A DNA stretch of 64,000 bases from Kastovskya adunca ATA6-11-RM4 (GTDB taxonomy: Bacteria > Cyanobacteriota > Cyanobacteriia > Cyanobacteriales > Coleofasciculaceae), in NCBI GenBank assembly GCA_019359445.1, contig JAHHHJ010000013.1:117774-181773 (forward strand), written 5' to 3'. The notes under the pieces were generated by a model. The model did not search any database. It had not been told where the DNA came from and saw nothing but the letters and a program-made list of their open reading frames with translations. How positions within the stretch are numbered: the first letter of the stretch is position 1; every line of letters begins with the position of its first letter. This document shows positions 8,290 to 18,550 of this stretch, piece by piece. Made by a program: the position numbers and the translations under genes.

Positions 8290-9447
8290 ATGAGCTACTG
8301 CCTCAACTCAAGCTGTCCATCACCCCACAATCCGACGGGGACGAATTTCTGTAACACTTGTGGTGCAAAATTACTGCTCAAAGAACGCTACAGGGCCATC
8401 AAACCGATTGGACAGGGGGGCTTTGGCAAAACCTTCTTAGCAGTAGACGAAGATAAACCGTCTCAACCTCGCTGTGTCATCAAGCAATTTTTTCCGCAAG
8501 CCCAAGGTACAAACACCGTACAAAAAGCAGCGGAATTATTTACCCAGGAAGCGGTACGACTTGATGAGCTAGGGAAACATCCTCAAATTCCCGAACTTTT
8601 GGCGTACTTTTCTTTAAATAACCAGCAGTATTTAGTGCAGGAGTTTATTGACGGAAGAGACTTAGCCCAGGAATTAGCAAATATTGGTGTATTTAATGAA
8701 ACGCAAATTCGGCAAGTTTTAAATAATTTATTACCTGTACTGCAATTTGTCCACGAGCATCAGGTGATTCACCGGGACATTAAGCCAGAAAACATTATTC
8801 AAAGAAATCGAGACAAACAACTGGTGCTAGTTGATTTCGGAGCCTCAAAAGTGGCAACAAGTGCTACTTTGGGACGAACCGGAACCGTAATTGGTAGTGC
8901 TGGCTACGTCGCCCCCGAACAAGGCATTGGTAAAGCTGTTTTTGCTAGCGATCTCTACAGTCTAGGTGTTACCTGCATTCACTTATTAACCCAGCTTCAC
9001 CCCTTTGAACTCTTCGATGTTAATGAAGGAGTTTGGGTGTGGCGAAAGTTTTTGAAAAATCCTGTTAATAATCAACTCGGTCGCATCCTAGATAAACTTC
9101 TAGAAGGGGCAACAAATCGACGTTATCAAACCGCTGCTGATGTCTTCAAAGACTTAAATCCTTCTTCCGCCCCAGCCGCCCCCACGGTAAAAGCCAAAAA
9201 ACAACAACCACCACCCAATTCGCCAGCAACGCCCCCAAAAACGCGCAGCATTATTGATGACGAATTAGCAGAACTCAAGTCTCAAATTTTAGGCAATCCG
9301 ACACCTAAAAATCCCAGCCAAAAACCAGCCTCCCCCACACCACCCAAGGCATCCCAATCTAAAAGTCAAATTGATCTGGAATTAGAAGAACTCAAATCCC
9401 AATTTCTCGGCTCTCCTAACCAGAAAAAACCTCCTTCCCAGATATAA
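8290..9447 (+). CDS. Serine/threonine protein kinase with zinc-ribbon N-terminus
   Basis: A 385-residue kinase. The first 30 residues have four cysteines in a zinc-ribbon layout (CLNSSC... FCNTCGAK). The kinase domain follows: glycine loop GQGGFGKTF (about 41-49), invariant Lys in VIKQFF, catalytic loop HRDIKPENII, DFGASK and APEQ. After about residue 285 comes a Pro/Gln/Lys-rich linker with two copies of a helical motif (DDELAELKSQILGNP and DLELEELKSQFLGSP), which looks like a duplicated docking peptide. There is no membrane helix. The ATG at 8290 is preferred over an upstream TTG because it opens directly into the zinc ribbon. Substrates are unknown. Confidence 0.88.
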   Translation: MSYCLNSSCPSPHNPTGTNFCNTCGAKLLLKERYRAIKPIGQGGFGKTFLAVDEDKPSQPRCVIKQFFPQAQGTNTVQKAAELFTQEAVRLDELGKHPQIPELLAYFSLNNQQYLVQEFIDGRDLAQELANIGVFNETQIRQVLNNLLPVLQFVHEHQVIHRDIKPENIIQRNRDKQLVLVDFGASKVATSATLGRTGTVIGSAGYVAPEQGIGKAVFASDLYSLGVTCIHLLTQLHPFELFDVNEGVWVWRKFLKNPVNNQLGRILDKLLEGATNRRYQTAADVFKDLNPSSAPAAPTVKAKKQQPPPNSPATPPKTRSIIDDELAELKSQILGNPTPKNPSQKPASPTPPKASQSKSQIDLELEELKSQFLGSPNQKKPPSQI

Positions 9448-9539
9448 TACTGAGTGGCGTTCATCAGGGTGTAGCTTGGTTGGATGGGGTGATGAGGGTT
9501 TTATAAATAAACCACACCAGGCACACCAGAACGCAGAGG

Positions 9540-9665
9540 GAAGAGAAGGAGAGGGGATGGGAAGATGAGGTGATAAGGAGAAGCGAACCATAAGCTCTTA
9601 CCCCTCATACTTCATCCTTTCTCCCCCACTCAGGACTCAGGACTCACCGACTCAGGACTTTGCTA
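9540..9665 (+). repeat. Composite dispersed repeat between kinase and dnaE
   Basis: A G/A-rich stretch (GAGAAGGAGAGGGGATGGG) is followed by CTCATACTTCATCCTTTC and three copies of ACTCAGGACT. The order, purine-rich array then TTCATACTTCATCC then CAGGACTC, is the same as at 7301-7500. It separates the convergent kinase and dnaE genes. Confidence 0.7.
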
Positions 9666-9670
9666 TAACA

Positions 9671-12600
9671 TCAACTCTTAACTAAAGAAGATGCACGCGC
9701 AGAGAAACCTGCGGCATTCAGAGCGGCGATCGCGGCTCTATAATCTTGTACCCAGTACTTTGAGTCAAAACGCACATGCTGCTGATTTGAGGCGGCTATT
9801 CGTGCCAATACGGGGACTTTGGCGTGATTTTTTTCCCCGGTGTGCTGTTGCAAAATTGTTTTCAAGTGCTTTAGCTCTTGGTCGTTTACCCGTTGCGGCG
9901 TCAGTTCGACCATCACCATTTGTAGTCCATCAATCACCTCTGCATCCTCGATGATCATCTGAACTTGCTCATCTTTGCGGTCTACTTTCCCCCAGACAAT
10001 CAACCGAGCATCCGCTTGAATTAGGGAGCCGATGCGATCGTAACTTTGCGGGAAGACTACACCTTCAGCTTGACCTGTTAAATCTTCCATCTGCACGATC
10101 GCCATCGGGTCGCCTTTTTTGGTGATGATCGGCTTTACGGCTGTCAGCATGACGATCGCGCTAATCAGATTTCGTTTTTTCTGGTCTTCTAGATCGCTGA
10201 GGTTAATGGGAGATAAAACTTTGGCGACTTGACGCGTCGATTTTAGTGGGTGATCGGAGACATAGAATCCTAGCAGTTCTTTTTCCAGACGTAATTTTTC
10301 CTGAGGAGAGAAATCGGCAACGCTGGTAGCTTTGGGAGCAGATTCCCAGGCGGAGTTGCTGTCATTTTCAGACGCCGCCGTATCTTTTCCTAGCAAGTCA
10401 AAGATATTAATCTGACCACTATCTCGGTCTTTAGCACGGCTTTGTCCCCAATTGATCACAGGCTCGAGGTTATGGATCAGTTGGTTGCGGTTCGACTCGA
10501 TACTATCAAAGGCTCCACTGTGGATTAAGGCTTCTAAAGCACGGCGGTTAACCGTCTGCAAATCGACGCGATCGCATAAATCCGCCAGCGCTTGAAACTT
10601 ACCACCCTGCTGGCGTGCTTCCAAAATACATTCAATCGCCCCTTGTCCCAAATTTCGGATCGCCGACATCCCAAACAAAATCTTGTCTCCCACCGGAGTA
10701 AAATCTACCTCTGAGCGATTAATATCCGGCTGCTCGACTTCAATCCCCATACTCGAACAGGTAGCAATGTACCTTTGCACTTTGTCCTGATTGCCGCTAT
10801 TGGCTGTCAATAGCGCCGCCATATATTCAACGGGGTAATTTGCTTTTAGATAAGCGGTTTGATAGGTGACATATCCATAAGCCGTTGAATGGGATTTGTT
10901 AAAGCAGTACTCAGCGAACAGAATCATCTGTTCAAATAGATCTTCCGCAATTCGTTTATGTACCCCATTTTTAGCCGCACCATCAATAAAAGTTTCTCGA
11001 TGTTTCTGCATCTCTGAAACCTTCTTTTTACCCATAGCTCTCCTCAAAAGATCGGCTTGACCTAGAGAATAATTTGCTAAATCTTGAGCCATCTTCATGA
11101 TTTGCTCTTGATAGCAAAGCGTGCCATAGGTTTCATTCAGAATTGGTTCGAGGAGAGGGTGTTGGTACTCAACTTTTTCTCGCCCGTGCTTGCGGTTAAT
11201 AAACTTGGGAATCAGTCCGGCATCCAAGGGGCCAGGGCGATACAATGCCAAAATAGAGGAGATATCTTCAATACTAGAGGGCTTCAAATCTCGAACAATC
11301 TGCCGCATTCCTGAAGACTCTAGTTGAAAGACTCCTTCTAATTCTCCTTCTTCTAGGAGTTTGTAAGTGTTTTTGATATCTTGAGGTATTTTCTTCACTT
11401 CCCCCTTAGATAGAATGTGAAAAGCTCGTCTTTCATCCAAGGGAAGTTGGTCTAAATCTAAGTCAATATTCCGGTTTTTTATGACTAGTTCAGCCGTTTT
11501 TTGAATCGTTGTGAGATTCTTTAATCCTAGAAAATCCATTTTTAGGAGTCCTAAAGATTCTAGATCCTCCATGAAATATTGAGTAATGACAGCACCGTCA
11601 TTATTCACTTGCAAAGGAACAATCTCATCTAATGGCTCTTTGGAAATGACAACACCAGCGGCGTGAACGCCAAAGGTTTTGTTGGTTCCCTCAATTCGCA
11701 TTGCCATATCAATCCAGTGCTGAACCTGAGGGTCTTTTTCGTATTTTTCTTTAAATTCAGGTGCTGGGGTTTTGTCGGAAATCATCACTGAGAGTTTCGT
11801 CGGTTTCCCCCGAACAACGGGAATTAATTTTGCCATTTGGTCAGATTCCCGATAGGGAATATCTAACACTCTAGCCACATCTTTTAAGACAGCTTTAGAA
11901 GTAAGACGGTTGAAGGTAATAATTTGGGCAACGCGGTCTTTGCCGTACTTGCGAGTTACGTATTCAATGACTTCATCCCGTCGTTCGATACAAAAATCTG
12001 TATCAATATCCGGCATTGATTTTCGTTCGGGATTTAAGAAACGCTCGAAAAGTAATCCATGATGAACGGGATCAATATTAGTGATTTTGAGGGCATAAGC
12101 GACGAGAGAACCTGCTGCTGAACCTCTACCAGGGCCAACAGGAATACCATTATCTCTGGCGTATTTAATGTAGTCCCAAACAACTAGAAAGTAGGTGGAA
12201 AACCCCATCTGTTGCATCATTTTCAGCTCGTACTCAAGCCGCTCTTTGTAGCCTGAGTTGAGGTCTGCACGAGAGCGGCAACGGAAGCGCTGCAACAGCC
12301 CTTCCCAGGTGACTTCTTCGAGGTAAGTGTCTGCTGTGTGTCCACTGGGAACTGGATAATCAGGGATGCGGGGTTCCCCCATGATTTCGTAGGGTTTGAC
12401 TTTGTCGGCGACTTCTAGGGTGTTAGCGATCGCCTCTTGAATCACCTCATCCGGTAAATGATCGCAAAACAGTTGCGCCATCTCCTCAGCGGACTTGAGA
12501 TACTCTGTCCCGCTGTAGCGCATCCGCTTATCTTCTGTGATCAGTTTCTTTGTTTGAATGCACAACAAAGCGTCGTGGGCTTCTACGTCGTAGCAGGAAA

Positions 12601-13228
12601 TAAAGTGCGAATCATTCGTTGCGATCAGTTTGATGTCTAGTTCGCGGGCAATTTTAACAATTTCGACATTAACTACGCGGTCTTCAATCGAACCGTGGTC
12701 TTGAATTTCCAGGTAGTAATCATCACCAAAAATATTCTTGTACCACTGGGCAACCTCACGGGCAAGTGCCATATCGCCTTTCAAGATTGCCTGGGGCACT
12801 TCACCGCCAAGACAGGCGCTAGTAACGATCAAGCCTTCGCGGTACTGTTCAAGGAGTTCTTTGTTGACGCAGGGACGGGCAAATATGCCATTCCCTTGAA
12901 AGCCTTTGAGGTGAGAAATTGTGGTGATTTTAACGAGGTTTTTATAACCTTGAGTATTTTTCGCTAAAACTACCTGGTGGTATTTGCGACAACGCGTCTT
13001 CTTTTCGATATCGCCGTTGATTACATACATTTCGTTGCCGATGATCGGCTTGACATTGCGGCTGCGACAGACTTTAATCAGCTCGATCGCACCGTACATG
13101 ACGCCGTGATCCGTAAGGGCGATCGCGGGCATTCCCAACTCCACGGCGCGATCCACCAAGGCTGGCAACTGAGACGCACCATCTAGCAGGCTGTAGTCAC
13201 TGTGAATGTGGAGACCAACAAAAGACAT
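9671..13228 (-). CDS. dnaE: DNA polymerase III subunit alpha, intact and intein-free
   Basis: A complete 1185-residue replicative polymerase catalytic subunit. The PHP domain opens the protein ([13 protein letters not shown], residues 7-19; [13 protein letters not shown]). The polymerase active site carries PDIDTDFC (about residue 403) and [17 protein letters not shown] late OB-fold ([20 protein letters not shown]) follows the tandem HhH region. In many cyanobacteria the gene is split by an intein between FAEY and CFNK; here residues 771-778 read FAEYCFNK without interruption (Y774/C775) and both halves are in one frame. No other intein is seen. The ATG at 13228 opens into the family N-terminus. 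Confidence 0.97.
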   Translation of the reverse strand: MSFVGLHIHSDYSLLDGASQLPALVDRAVELGMPAIALTDHGVMYGAIELIKVCRSRNVKPIIGNEMYVINGDIEKKTRCRKYHQVVLAKNTQGYKNLVKITTISHLKGFQGNGIFARPCVNKELLEQYREGLIVTSACLGGEVPQAILKGDMALAREVAQWYKNIFGDDYYLEIQDHGSIEDRVVNVEIVKIARELDIKLIATNDSHFISCYDVEAHDALLCIQTKKLITEDKRMRYSGTEYLKSAEEMAQLFCDHLPDEVIQEAIANTLEVADKVKPYEIMGEPRIPDYPVPSGHTADTYLEEVTWEGLLQRFRCRSRADLNSGYKERLEYELKMMQQMGFSTYFLVVWDYIKYARDNGIPVGPGRGSAAGSLVAYALKITNIDPVHHGLLFERFLNPERKSMPDIDTDFCIERRDEVIEYVTRKYGKDRVAQIITFNRLTSKAVLKDVARVLDIPYRESDQMAKLIPVVRGKPTKLSVMISDKTPAPEFKEKYEKDPQVQHWIDMAMRIEGTNKTFGVHAAGVVISKEPLDEIVPLQVNNDGAVITQYFMEDLESLGLLKMDFLGLKNLTTIQKTAELVIKNRNIDLDLDQLPLDERRAFHILSKGEVKKIPQDIKNTYKLLEEGELEGVFQLESSGMRQIVRDLKPSSIEDISSILALYRPGPLDAGLIPKFINRKHGREKVEYQHPLLEPILNETYGTLCYQEQIMKMAQDLANYSLGQADLLRRAMGKKKVSEMQKHRETFIDGAAKNGVHKRIAEDLFEQMILFAEYCFNKSHSTAYGYVTYQTAYLKANYPVEYMAALLTANSGNQDKVQRYIATCSSMGIEVEQPDINRSEVDFTPVGDKILFGMSAIRNLGQGAIECILEARQQGGKFQALADLCDRVDLQTVNRRALEALIHSGAFDSIESNRNQLIHNLEPVINWGQSRAKDRDSGQINIFDLLGKDTAASENDSNSAWESAPKATSVADFSPQEKLRLEKELLGFYVSDHPLKSTRQVAKVLSPINLSDLEDQKKRNLISAIVMLTAVKPIITKKGDPMAIVQMEDLTGQAEGVVFPQSYDRIGSLIQADARLIVWGKVDRKDEQVQMIIEDAEVIDGLQMVMVELTPQRVNDQELKHLKTILQQHTGEKNHAKVPVLARIAASNQQHVRFDSKYWVQDYRAAIAALNAAGFSARASSLVKS

Positions 13229-13448
13229 AGGGCAATGAGAGAGCGCTTTGGGTTATGAGATTAGCAGCTTACTTATATAGTGCTAACACTAACCGAAGTA
13301 TCTGAGGTAATATCAACTAACCAACTGAAATGTCCTGCCATCCGGATGTAATTTACCTAGCCTCTACACCACATCCTTGTCTCTACGTAAGTCCTGCTGA
13401 TTGTCGCGAATATTTCAGGATTAAGGATGGAACAGTGTATATATTTAT

Positions 13449-14333
13449 ATGGATGCTCTTGGTTGTAGCCCTCATATGAATATGTCCAAGGAATTTTGCT
13501 TTTGTACTTTGGCTGTAGGCAATAGGTACCGAACCCATGCACAGATGCTAGCAAAGGATATTCAACAATATTCACCAGCTACCACCTTCGTAGTTCTAAC
13601 CGATCGACCTACTGATTTTCAGGAATACTCTCACGTTCTTGCATTCAAACATCGGCTTCAAAGCATTAAAGGGTATCATGATAAGCGTTTTGCCCTTGCC
13701 AAAGCTCTGACATTGTTTGATACCTGCATATTTTTAGATTCTGATATGCGAATCATTGATTTTGTACCAACAGACATGGAGTGGCTTCCTGGAATTACAG
13801 CAAGAACTGGCTGCAACATCTTAAAACACAACGTAGATAGCAATAAGCGTAAAGCACTTTCAGTTATAGAAGAAGTGGCACAGAAGTTAGACCTTGATCT
13901 CCAGAAAACACAATGGTTTCACGAATTCATGTTTACACTGAGGAAGCAAGCTGGAGCAGAAATTGAGTTTTTAAAGCTTTGGGAGACAATTTCTTACTTC
14001 TTTGAGATGCAGGGAGTTTATAGCGGACAGGGGAATGTCATGGGATTGGCGGCTGCTAAAGCAGGGCTGGAAATTAGAATTGAATCGACAGATAGATTCC
14101 TTTTCTTTAAAGATAACTTGGAGAAAGAGAGAATTAAAAAAGGGCAATCAAAATTGAAGGAGAAACAGGTTTACTTTGATATACACAAAAAAATTGAATA
14201 TCCAGAGCGCCCCATTTGGAGAAAAGGGATTGATAAGTTGATTAAAAAAGCAGGATTTATTTATCGATTATCAAGATTAAAAATTTTGGCAAAGCAGGAT
14301 CACAATTTTCAAAAGCTTTTTGGCGTGGACTAA
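13449..14333 (+). CDS. Putative GT-A type glycosyltransferase
   Basis: A 294-residue protein. Features are an N-terminal strand-rich start (FCFCTLAVGNRYRTHAQMLA), a TTFVVLTDRP strand, and FLDSDMRI near residue 97, a DxD motif that in GT-A enzymes binds the metal and nucleotide sugar. A basic C-terminal tail (RKGIDKLIKKAGFIYRLSRL) may bind membrane. The exact family was not recognised. The start could also be the ATG at 13476 or 13482; none has a clear Shine-Dalgarno. Base composition is A+T-richer than dnaE and recQ on either side, consistent with acquisition. No sugar-biosynthesis genes are adjacent. Confidence 0.6.
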   Translation: MDALGCSPHMNMSKEFCFCTLAVGNRYRTHAQMLAKDIQQYSPATTFVVLTDRPTDFQEYSHVLAFKHRLQSIKGYHDKRFALAKALTLFDTCIFLDSDMRIIDFVPTDMEWLPGITARTGCNILKHNVDSNKRKALSVIEEVAQKLDLDLQKTQWFHEFMFTLRKQAGAEIEFLKLWETISYFFEMQGVYSGQGNVMGLAAAKAGLEIRIESTDRFLFFKDNLEKERIKKGQSKLKEKQVYFDIHKKIEYPERPIWRKGIDKLIKKAGFIYRLSRLKILAKQDHNFQKLFGVD

Positions 14334-14439
14334 AACCCAAGGCGATCGCGGAGTATCTAAGGACTCTGTTGTAGGCATCGGCTACTTCGCTATACCAGCT
14401 ATTTTTTTCTAAATCTTTCATAGTCGGTCAGCAAAGCAA

Positions 14440-15015
14440 TTACTTTAACAGTTGAACGTAGTTGATTAAGTCTGGAAAGAAATTTTTAAAATCCAACTCC
14501 AGTTGTTGATAATTGTGGCTAAGTTCTTCTATCGCTTCTCCTAAAGTATTTTTTCTCTTTAGTCTTGCAGATATATTTTGCAATGCTTGTTGAATTCCTG
14601 CTAACTCTCTGTAGGAAACCAATAAATTGTTGTTAATAATTCTCGGCAAAACTAGTTGCATTTTAGGGGGAAGTACAGATTCGTTACTTTGCAAGATTAT
14701 ATAAACCTGTGTTGCAAATTTTTGTAATGGTATAGAAGAATAGGTTGACCAATTCTTAGCAAGAAAATGATCGTAAAAGATATCAACTAAAACGCCAGCA
14801 TAACGTCGATTAGGGACGCTAATTAGCGCTTTACTTTGTTTGACCACTGGATGGGAATCTGTATAACTGTCAACTTTTCGATGTAAGCTGATTCCTTTTT
14901 GAATCTCCTGAGAGTAGTTCTCAACTTTTTGACCTTTGAGAAAATCCCCCAGAAGATTACCAAGAATAGATTCCGGTGAATCTTCTGCGAGATAGAGATG
15001 TGCTAGGTAGTTCAT
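14440..15015 (-). CDS. acpH: Acyl carrier protein phosphodiesterase-like protein (AcpH)
   Basis: A 191-residue protein of the AcpH/DUF479 family, which removes the phosphopantetheine arm from acyl carrier protein. Typical features are the start MNYLAHLYLAEDSPESILGN, GDFLKG, GISLHRKVDSYTDSHPV (residues about 42-58, metal-binding His/Asp of a divergent HD fold) and RYAGVLVDIFYDHFLAKNW. The length fits the family. Whether it truly acts on ACP in cyanobacteria is not established. It is downstream of recQ on the same strand, separated by a perfect palindrome. Confidence 0.85.
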   Translation of the reverse strand: MNYLAHLYLAEDSPESILGNLLGDFLKGQKVENYSQEIQKGISLHRKVDSYTDSHPVVKQSKALISVPNRRYAGVLVDIFYDHFLAKNWSTYSSIPLQKFATQVYIILQSNESVLPPKMQLVLPRIINNNLLVSYRELAGIQQALQNISARLKRKNTLGEAIEELSHNYQQLELDFKNFFPDLINYVQLLK

Positions 15016-15086
15016 GCTGGGGATTTATGCTCAAATTTTGGTGGGGTAGACAGCTATATATCTTAAACAAACCATACGTGAAGGAG

Positions 15087-15119
15087 AGATCCCCGACTTC
15101 TTAAAGAAGTCGGGGATCT
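15087..15119. repeat. Perfect palindrome, 16-bp arms, between acpH and recQ
   Basis: AGATCCCCGACTTCTT, one base, then its exact reverse complement. As RNA it would form a very stable hairpin with a tiny loop, or rearrange. It lies just past the recQ stop (15140) in the direction of recQ transcription, so it may end or protect that transcript, but there is no T-run after it on that strand. This palindrome type is known to me as a dispersed repeat in cyanobacterial genomes. Confidence 0.8.
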
Positions 15120-15139
15120 GAACCGCTAGATCTAATGCG

Positions 15140-17269
15140 CTAGCAATCTCTTTCTCTTCGCCACCACGCTCTTACTAGACGAATGTCTTCGTAACTGTAA
15201 CTTTCTCCTAGATGTTCGCGAAGGTTTTTGAGGGAGTCGGCACCAATAGTTTGAATCGCTTTTAAGATGGGTTTTTGTTGTTCTGGTAATACTAATTGAT
15301 TGAGGTCGATTGGCTGTTTCATCTCAATTAGTTCGCTTAAATGGGTGATGATGGTGCTGGTAGTAAAGCCGCGCTTTTGGGCAATTTCTTCAATATTTAA
15401 GCCTTGTTGGTAAAGTTGCAGCGTTGCCATCTGGGTATCTGAAGGGAGGGGAACGGGGAGTTGTTGTTCCTGGCAAAAGCCGCGAATTTCTGAGAGAAAT
15501 TTATCGCCGTATTGCGTGAGTTTGTGAGTGCCGACGCCGGAGATTTGGGCGAATTCCTCTAAGGTTTGGGGTTGCTGCTGTGCCATTAGTTTCAGGCTGG
15601 AATCGGCAAAGACGACGTAAGGGGGTACAGATTGGGCGTCGGCTATTTGTTTGCGTAATTTGCGTAATCGCTCAAAGAGGATTTCGGCTTCAGCGGAGCG
15701 GGGGTTAATATCGAAGGCTTTAGCGGCGGGGGCTTGGGTGACAGCGATGTGGACTGAACGTTGCTTGCGTAGTACTTCCCAACTGAGTTTGTTTAGTTTT
15801 AGTACTCGATAGCCATCGGTGGTTTCGTCTACTAAGCCTTGATGTAGAAGCGATCGCACTAACATTTTCCAAGCATCAATGCTTTTATCTTGCCCTATTC
15901 CGTAGGTAGAAAGCAGGTGATGCCCGTACTGCTCAATCTTCTGCTTTTTTGAACCCCGTAGCACATCAATAATATGAGTTGCCCCGAAGCGTTCTTGGCA
16001 ACGAGCAACACAAGAGAGAAACTTTTGCGCCTCAATTGTCCAATCTTCTACAGGTTTGGGAGAACGGCAATTATCGCAATTACCGCAGTTTCCTTGGAAG
16101 CGTTCGCCGAAGTATCGAAGTTGAATGGTACGGCGGCAATCTGTTCCCTCGGCGTAATCCAACACCTGACGCAACTGTTGACGGGCAACTCGCTGCTCTT
16201 TGGGATTGGGTTTTTGCTCGATCAGGTAGTCAATGGTGCGGATATCAGCCGCGCTGAATAAGAGAGTGCAGTTAGCCAGTTCGCCATCTCGCCCTGCACG
16301 CCCGGATTCTTGATAATAACTTTCTAGGTTGCGGGGTAAGTCGTAGTGGATGACGAAACGCACATCCGGTTTGTTGATCCCCATACCAAAGGCGATCGTG
16401 GCTACCATCACCTGTACGTCATCGCGGGTGAAACGGGTTTGATTGTCTGCCCTGTCGGCGTCATTCATCCCGGCATGATAAGGTAGAGCGTCAATGCCAT
16501 CTTGCTGTAAGCGGGAGGCAACTTCATCAACCTTGCGACGCGACAAACAGTAGACAATACCGGAGCCGTTTTGAGAACGGATTTGTTTTAAAAGTTGGTT
16601 GTAGCTTTGGCGTTGCTTAGGTTGAACGTCGTAGTAAAGGTTCGGGCGGTTGAAACTAGCGATATGAATTCCAGGCGATCGCAGGGTAAGCTGCTGAAGG
16701 ATGTCTTGTTGCACGCGCTTGGTGGCGGTGGCGGTGAGGGCAAGAATGGGTATATCGGGGTAACGCTGACGCAGTTGTCGCAGTTGTCGATATTCTGGGC
16801 GAAAGTCATGTCCCCACTCGGAAACACAATGAGCTTCATCAATCGCAAAGGCGGAAATGCCAATCCGCGATCGCAAAGTCTCTAAAAATGGCAGAAATCT
16901 CTCTCCCAATAAGCGTTCTGGAGCAACATAGAGCAGCTTAATCTTGCCATCTAAAATAGCGGCTTCGCGCGATCGCACTTGCTCATAACTCAGGCTGCTA
17001 TTGAGAAACGTTGCCCCAATGCCATTATCTTGCAATGCACAGACTTGGTCTTGCATCAGCGCAATCAGCGGCGATACTACCACCGTCAATCCAGGCTTCA
17101 ACAAGGCTGGTAACTGGAAGCACAAAGACTTTCCGCCCCCTGTGGGCATAATAATCAGCAAGTCCCGATTTTGAAGTGCTTCTTCAACAATCTGTTGCTG
17201 CCCTGGGCGGAACGTATCATATCCAAAGAAGTGTTTAAGTGCTTCTTCCAGGGAGTGCAACTGGTACAT
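15140..17269 (-). CDS. recQ: ATP-dependent DNA helicase RecQ
   Basis: A 709-residue RecQ helicase, 3'-5', involved in recombinational repair and fork restart. In order: FGYDTFRPGQQQIV (motif 0), MPTGGGKS (Walker A), AIDEAHCVSEWGHDFRPEY (motif II and aromatic-rich loop), LTATAT (motif III), SGRAGRDG (motif VI), the zinc-binding cysteines (CRRTIQLRYFGE... CGNCDNC), a winged helix, an HRDC domain (about 520-595) and a C-terminal helix-turn-helix of the HTH_40 type (LNIEEIAQKRGFTTSTIITH). The ATG at 17269 is chosen over one 19 codons upstream because it gives the usual family start. Confidence 0.95.
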   Translation of the reverse strand: MYQLHSLEEALKHFFGYDTFRPGQQQIVEEALQNRDLLIIMPTGGGKSLCFQLPALLKPGLTVVVSPLIALMQDQVCALQDNGIGATFLNSSLSYEQVRSREAAILDGKIKLLYVAPERLLGERFLPFLETLRSRIGISAFAIDEAHCVSEWGHDFRPEYRQLRQLRQRYPDIPILALTATATKRVQQDILQQLTLRSPGIHIASFNRPNLYYDVQPKQRQSYNQLLKQIRSQNGSGIVYCLSRRKVDEVASRLQQDGIDALPYHAGMNDADRADNQTRFTRDDVQVMVATIAFGMGINKPDVRFVIHYDLPRNLESYYQESGRAGRDGELANCTLLFSAADIRTIDYLIEQKPNPKEQRVARQQLRQVLDYAEGTDCRRTIQLRYFGERFQGNCGNCDNCRSPKPVEDWTIEAQKFLSCVARCQERFGATHIIDVLRGSKKQKIEQYGHHLLSTYGIGQDKSIDAWKMLVRSLLHQGLVDETTDGYRVLKLNKLSWEVLRKQRSVHIAVTQAPAAKAFDINPRSAEAEILFERLRKLRKQIADAQSVPPYVVFADSSLKLMAQQQPQTLEEFAQISGVGTHKLTQYGDKFLSEIRGFCQEQQLPVPLPSDTQMATLQLYQQGLNIEEIAQKRGFTTSTIITHLSELIEMKQPIDLNQLVLPEQQKPILKAIQTIGADSLKNLREHLGESYSYEDIRLVRAWWRRERDC

Positions 17270-17445
17270 AGTTACTCTGCTTTGTGCTGCTGATCGTACA
17301 ATGATTGTAAGATCTCCATTTACCATGTCAGTCGATTAACTGCAGTTTTTTGAGGGTGTTTGATTCTGGCGATAGATCTTCATCGCTCTTCTGAACTTCT
17401 CTTAAACCCTATGGCTCTAATGCAAGCCTCCTGCTAAAAAGAATG

Positions 17446-17488
17446 CAATTTCTCCTGTCACAATCTAAGATTGTGACAGGAGAAATTG
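17446..17488. repeat. Perfect palindrome, 21-bp arms
   Basis: Bases 17446-17466 (CAATTTCTCCTGTCACAATC plus T) are exactly complementary to 17468-17488, with a single central base. It sits in the divergent intergenic region between recQ and the small coiled-coil gene. No T-run follows on either strand, so a classical terminator is unlikely; a cruciform, protein-binding site or palindromic mobile repeat fits better. Confidence 0.85.
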
Positions 17489-17542
17489 ACCCACATTGGC
17501 ACGCAACCTTTAAATTTTTTTTGTAGATCCACCATAAGTATT

Positions 17543-17869
17543 ATGCAGTCCTACGATTGGCTCGATCATGTTGTTGCTGAACTTGGTGCCTTATGCTTTG
17601 CAGATGATCAGCTCAAGGCTGAAATTCATACGCTCAAAGCAGAAGTTGAGGAACTCAAAGCTCGATCTACAAACATAGAGGTTGACTTAGAGGAAATGAA
17701 GTCTGAAACTGCCCAGCTCAAAATAGCGATTACTGAAGCGTGGGAAAATGCTGCTCAACTTAAAGCTGAGTCACTTCGAGTCAGAGCGAATGCACTTCGC
17801 ACCAGAGTTGACTCGGCTCAGAAAAGAGAGCAGCGTGCTCAGCTCAGAACTAGGCAAAATTTCGACTAA
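17543..17869 (+). CDS. Small coiled-coil protein
   Basis: A 108-residue protein of unknown function, almost wholly a coiled coil from about residue 22: heptads run through DDQLKAEIHTLKAEVEELKA and DLEEMKSETAQLKIAITEAW, ending in a basic stretch rich in Arg. It has no signal peptide or membrane segment. The ATG at 17543 is preferred because the 19 residues upstream in frame are not coil-like and lie next to the palindrome. It is a lone gene upstream of the DUF427 gene. Confidence 0.55.
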   Translation: MQSYDWLDHVVAELGALCFADDQLKAEIHTLKAEVEELKARSTNIEVDLEEMKSETAQLKIAITEAWENAAQLKAESLRVRANALRTRVDSAQKREQRAQLRTRQNFD

Positions 17870-18013
17870 TTTTTCTGTACTAGAAATTCTCGGTGTAGAG
17901 GACAGAACAACATCAGTAAGCCATTGTGATGTGCCGCTTATTACATTAATGCAGTCATTTTTATAACTTCGCTTCATAATGATATTTGTAAAGCTCTGTT
18001 AAGAGAAAAGACT

Positions 18014-18298
18014 ATGTCAAAAGCAACTTGGAACGGTGCCGTGCTGGCTGAGAGTGACAACTGCGAAGTCGTCGAAAATAACTACTACTTTCCTCCAGAC
18101 TCTGTGAATAAAGAATACTTCACCGAAAGCAGCACCCATACTTCTTGCCCTTGGAAAGGACAAGCTAGCTACTACACCATCGAAGTAGATGGTAAAGAGA
18201 ATAAAGATGCTGCCTGGTACTACCCTAGTGCTAAAGAGAAGGCGAAAAATATTGAAGGCTATATCGCTTTCTGGAAGGGTGTACAAGTTGAGAAGTAG
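18014..18298 (+). CDS. DUF427 family protein
   Basis: A 94-residue protein that matches the DUF427 family: KATWNGAVLAESDNCEVVEN, YYFPPDSVN, then the signature TSCPWKGQASYYTIEVDGK and DAAWYYPSAKEKAKNIEGYI. The family is widespread in bacteria and fungi, sometimes fused to other domains; the biochemical role is unknown, although the conserved pocket suggests small-molecule binding. The start ATG has AAGAGAAAAG upstream. The gene stands alone, followed by a repeat cluster. Confidence 0.9.
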   Translation: MSKATWNGAVLAESDNCEVVENNYYFPPDSVNKEYFTESSTHTSCPWKGQASYYTIEVDGKENKDAAWYYPSAKEKAKNIEGYIAFWKGVQVEK

Positions 18299-18309
18299 TA
18301 AGTAGGAAG

Positions 18310-18525
18310 CAAGGGTGCGGGGGAGATGAGGGGAGCAGGGAAGCAGGGGAGCGGGGGAGCGGGGGAGCAGAGGTGCAGAGGTGCAGAGGAGATGAGGCGA
18401 TGAGGCGATGAGGCGATGAGGCGATGAGGAAAACTGATAACCTCCTTCATACTTCACCCTTCACACTTCATACTTCATACTTCACACTTCACCCTTCATA
18501 CTTCATACTTTCTTCCCTACTCACC
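18310..18525 (+). repeat. Octamer arrays followed by CTTCATAC/CACCCTTC repeats
   Basis: The left part has degenerate GGGGAGCA-type units, then GTGCAGAG twice, then five copies of GATGAGGC or GATGAGGA (18391-18430), all with an 8-bp period. The right part (18433-18520) has about eight CTTCATAC or CTTCACCC units and ends in ACTCACCGACTCACC. The structure parallels 7301-7500 and 9540-9665. Confidence 0.85.
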
Positions 18526-18550
18526 GACTCACCTGACGCCAATCTCTCTA

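Noticed and set aside
10900..10920. Intein insertion in dnaE
   Set aside because: FAEY and CFNK codons are contiguous and the frame continues, so no intein is present.
17446..17488. Rho-independent terminator
   Set aside because: No T-run on either side, and it lies upstream of both flanking genes' starts.
18391..18430. Second possible CRISPR or protein repeat
   Set aside because: Same reason; a simple tandem octamer in non-coding sequence.
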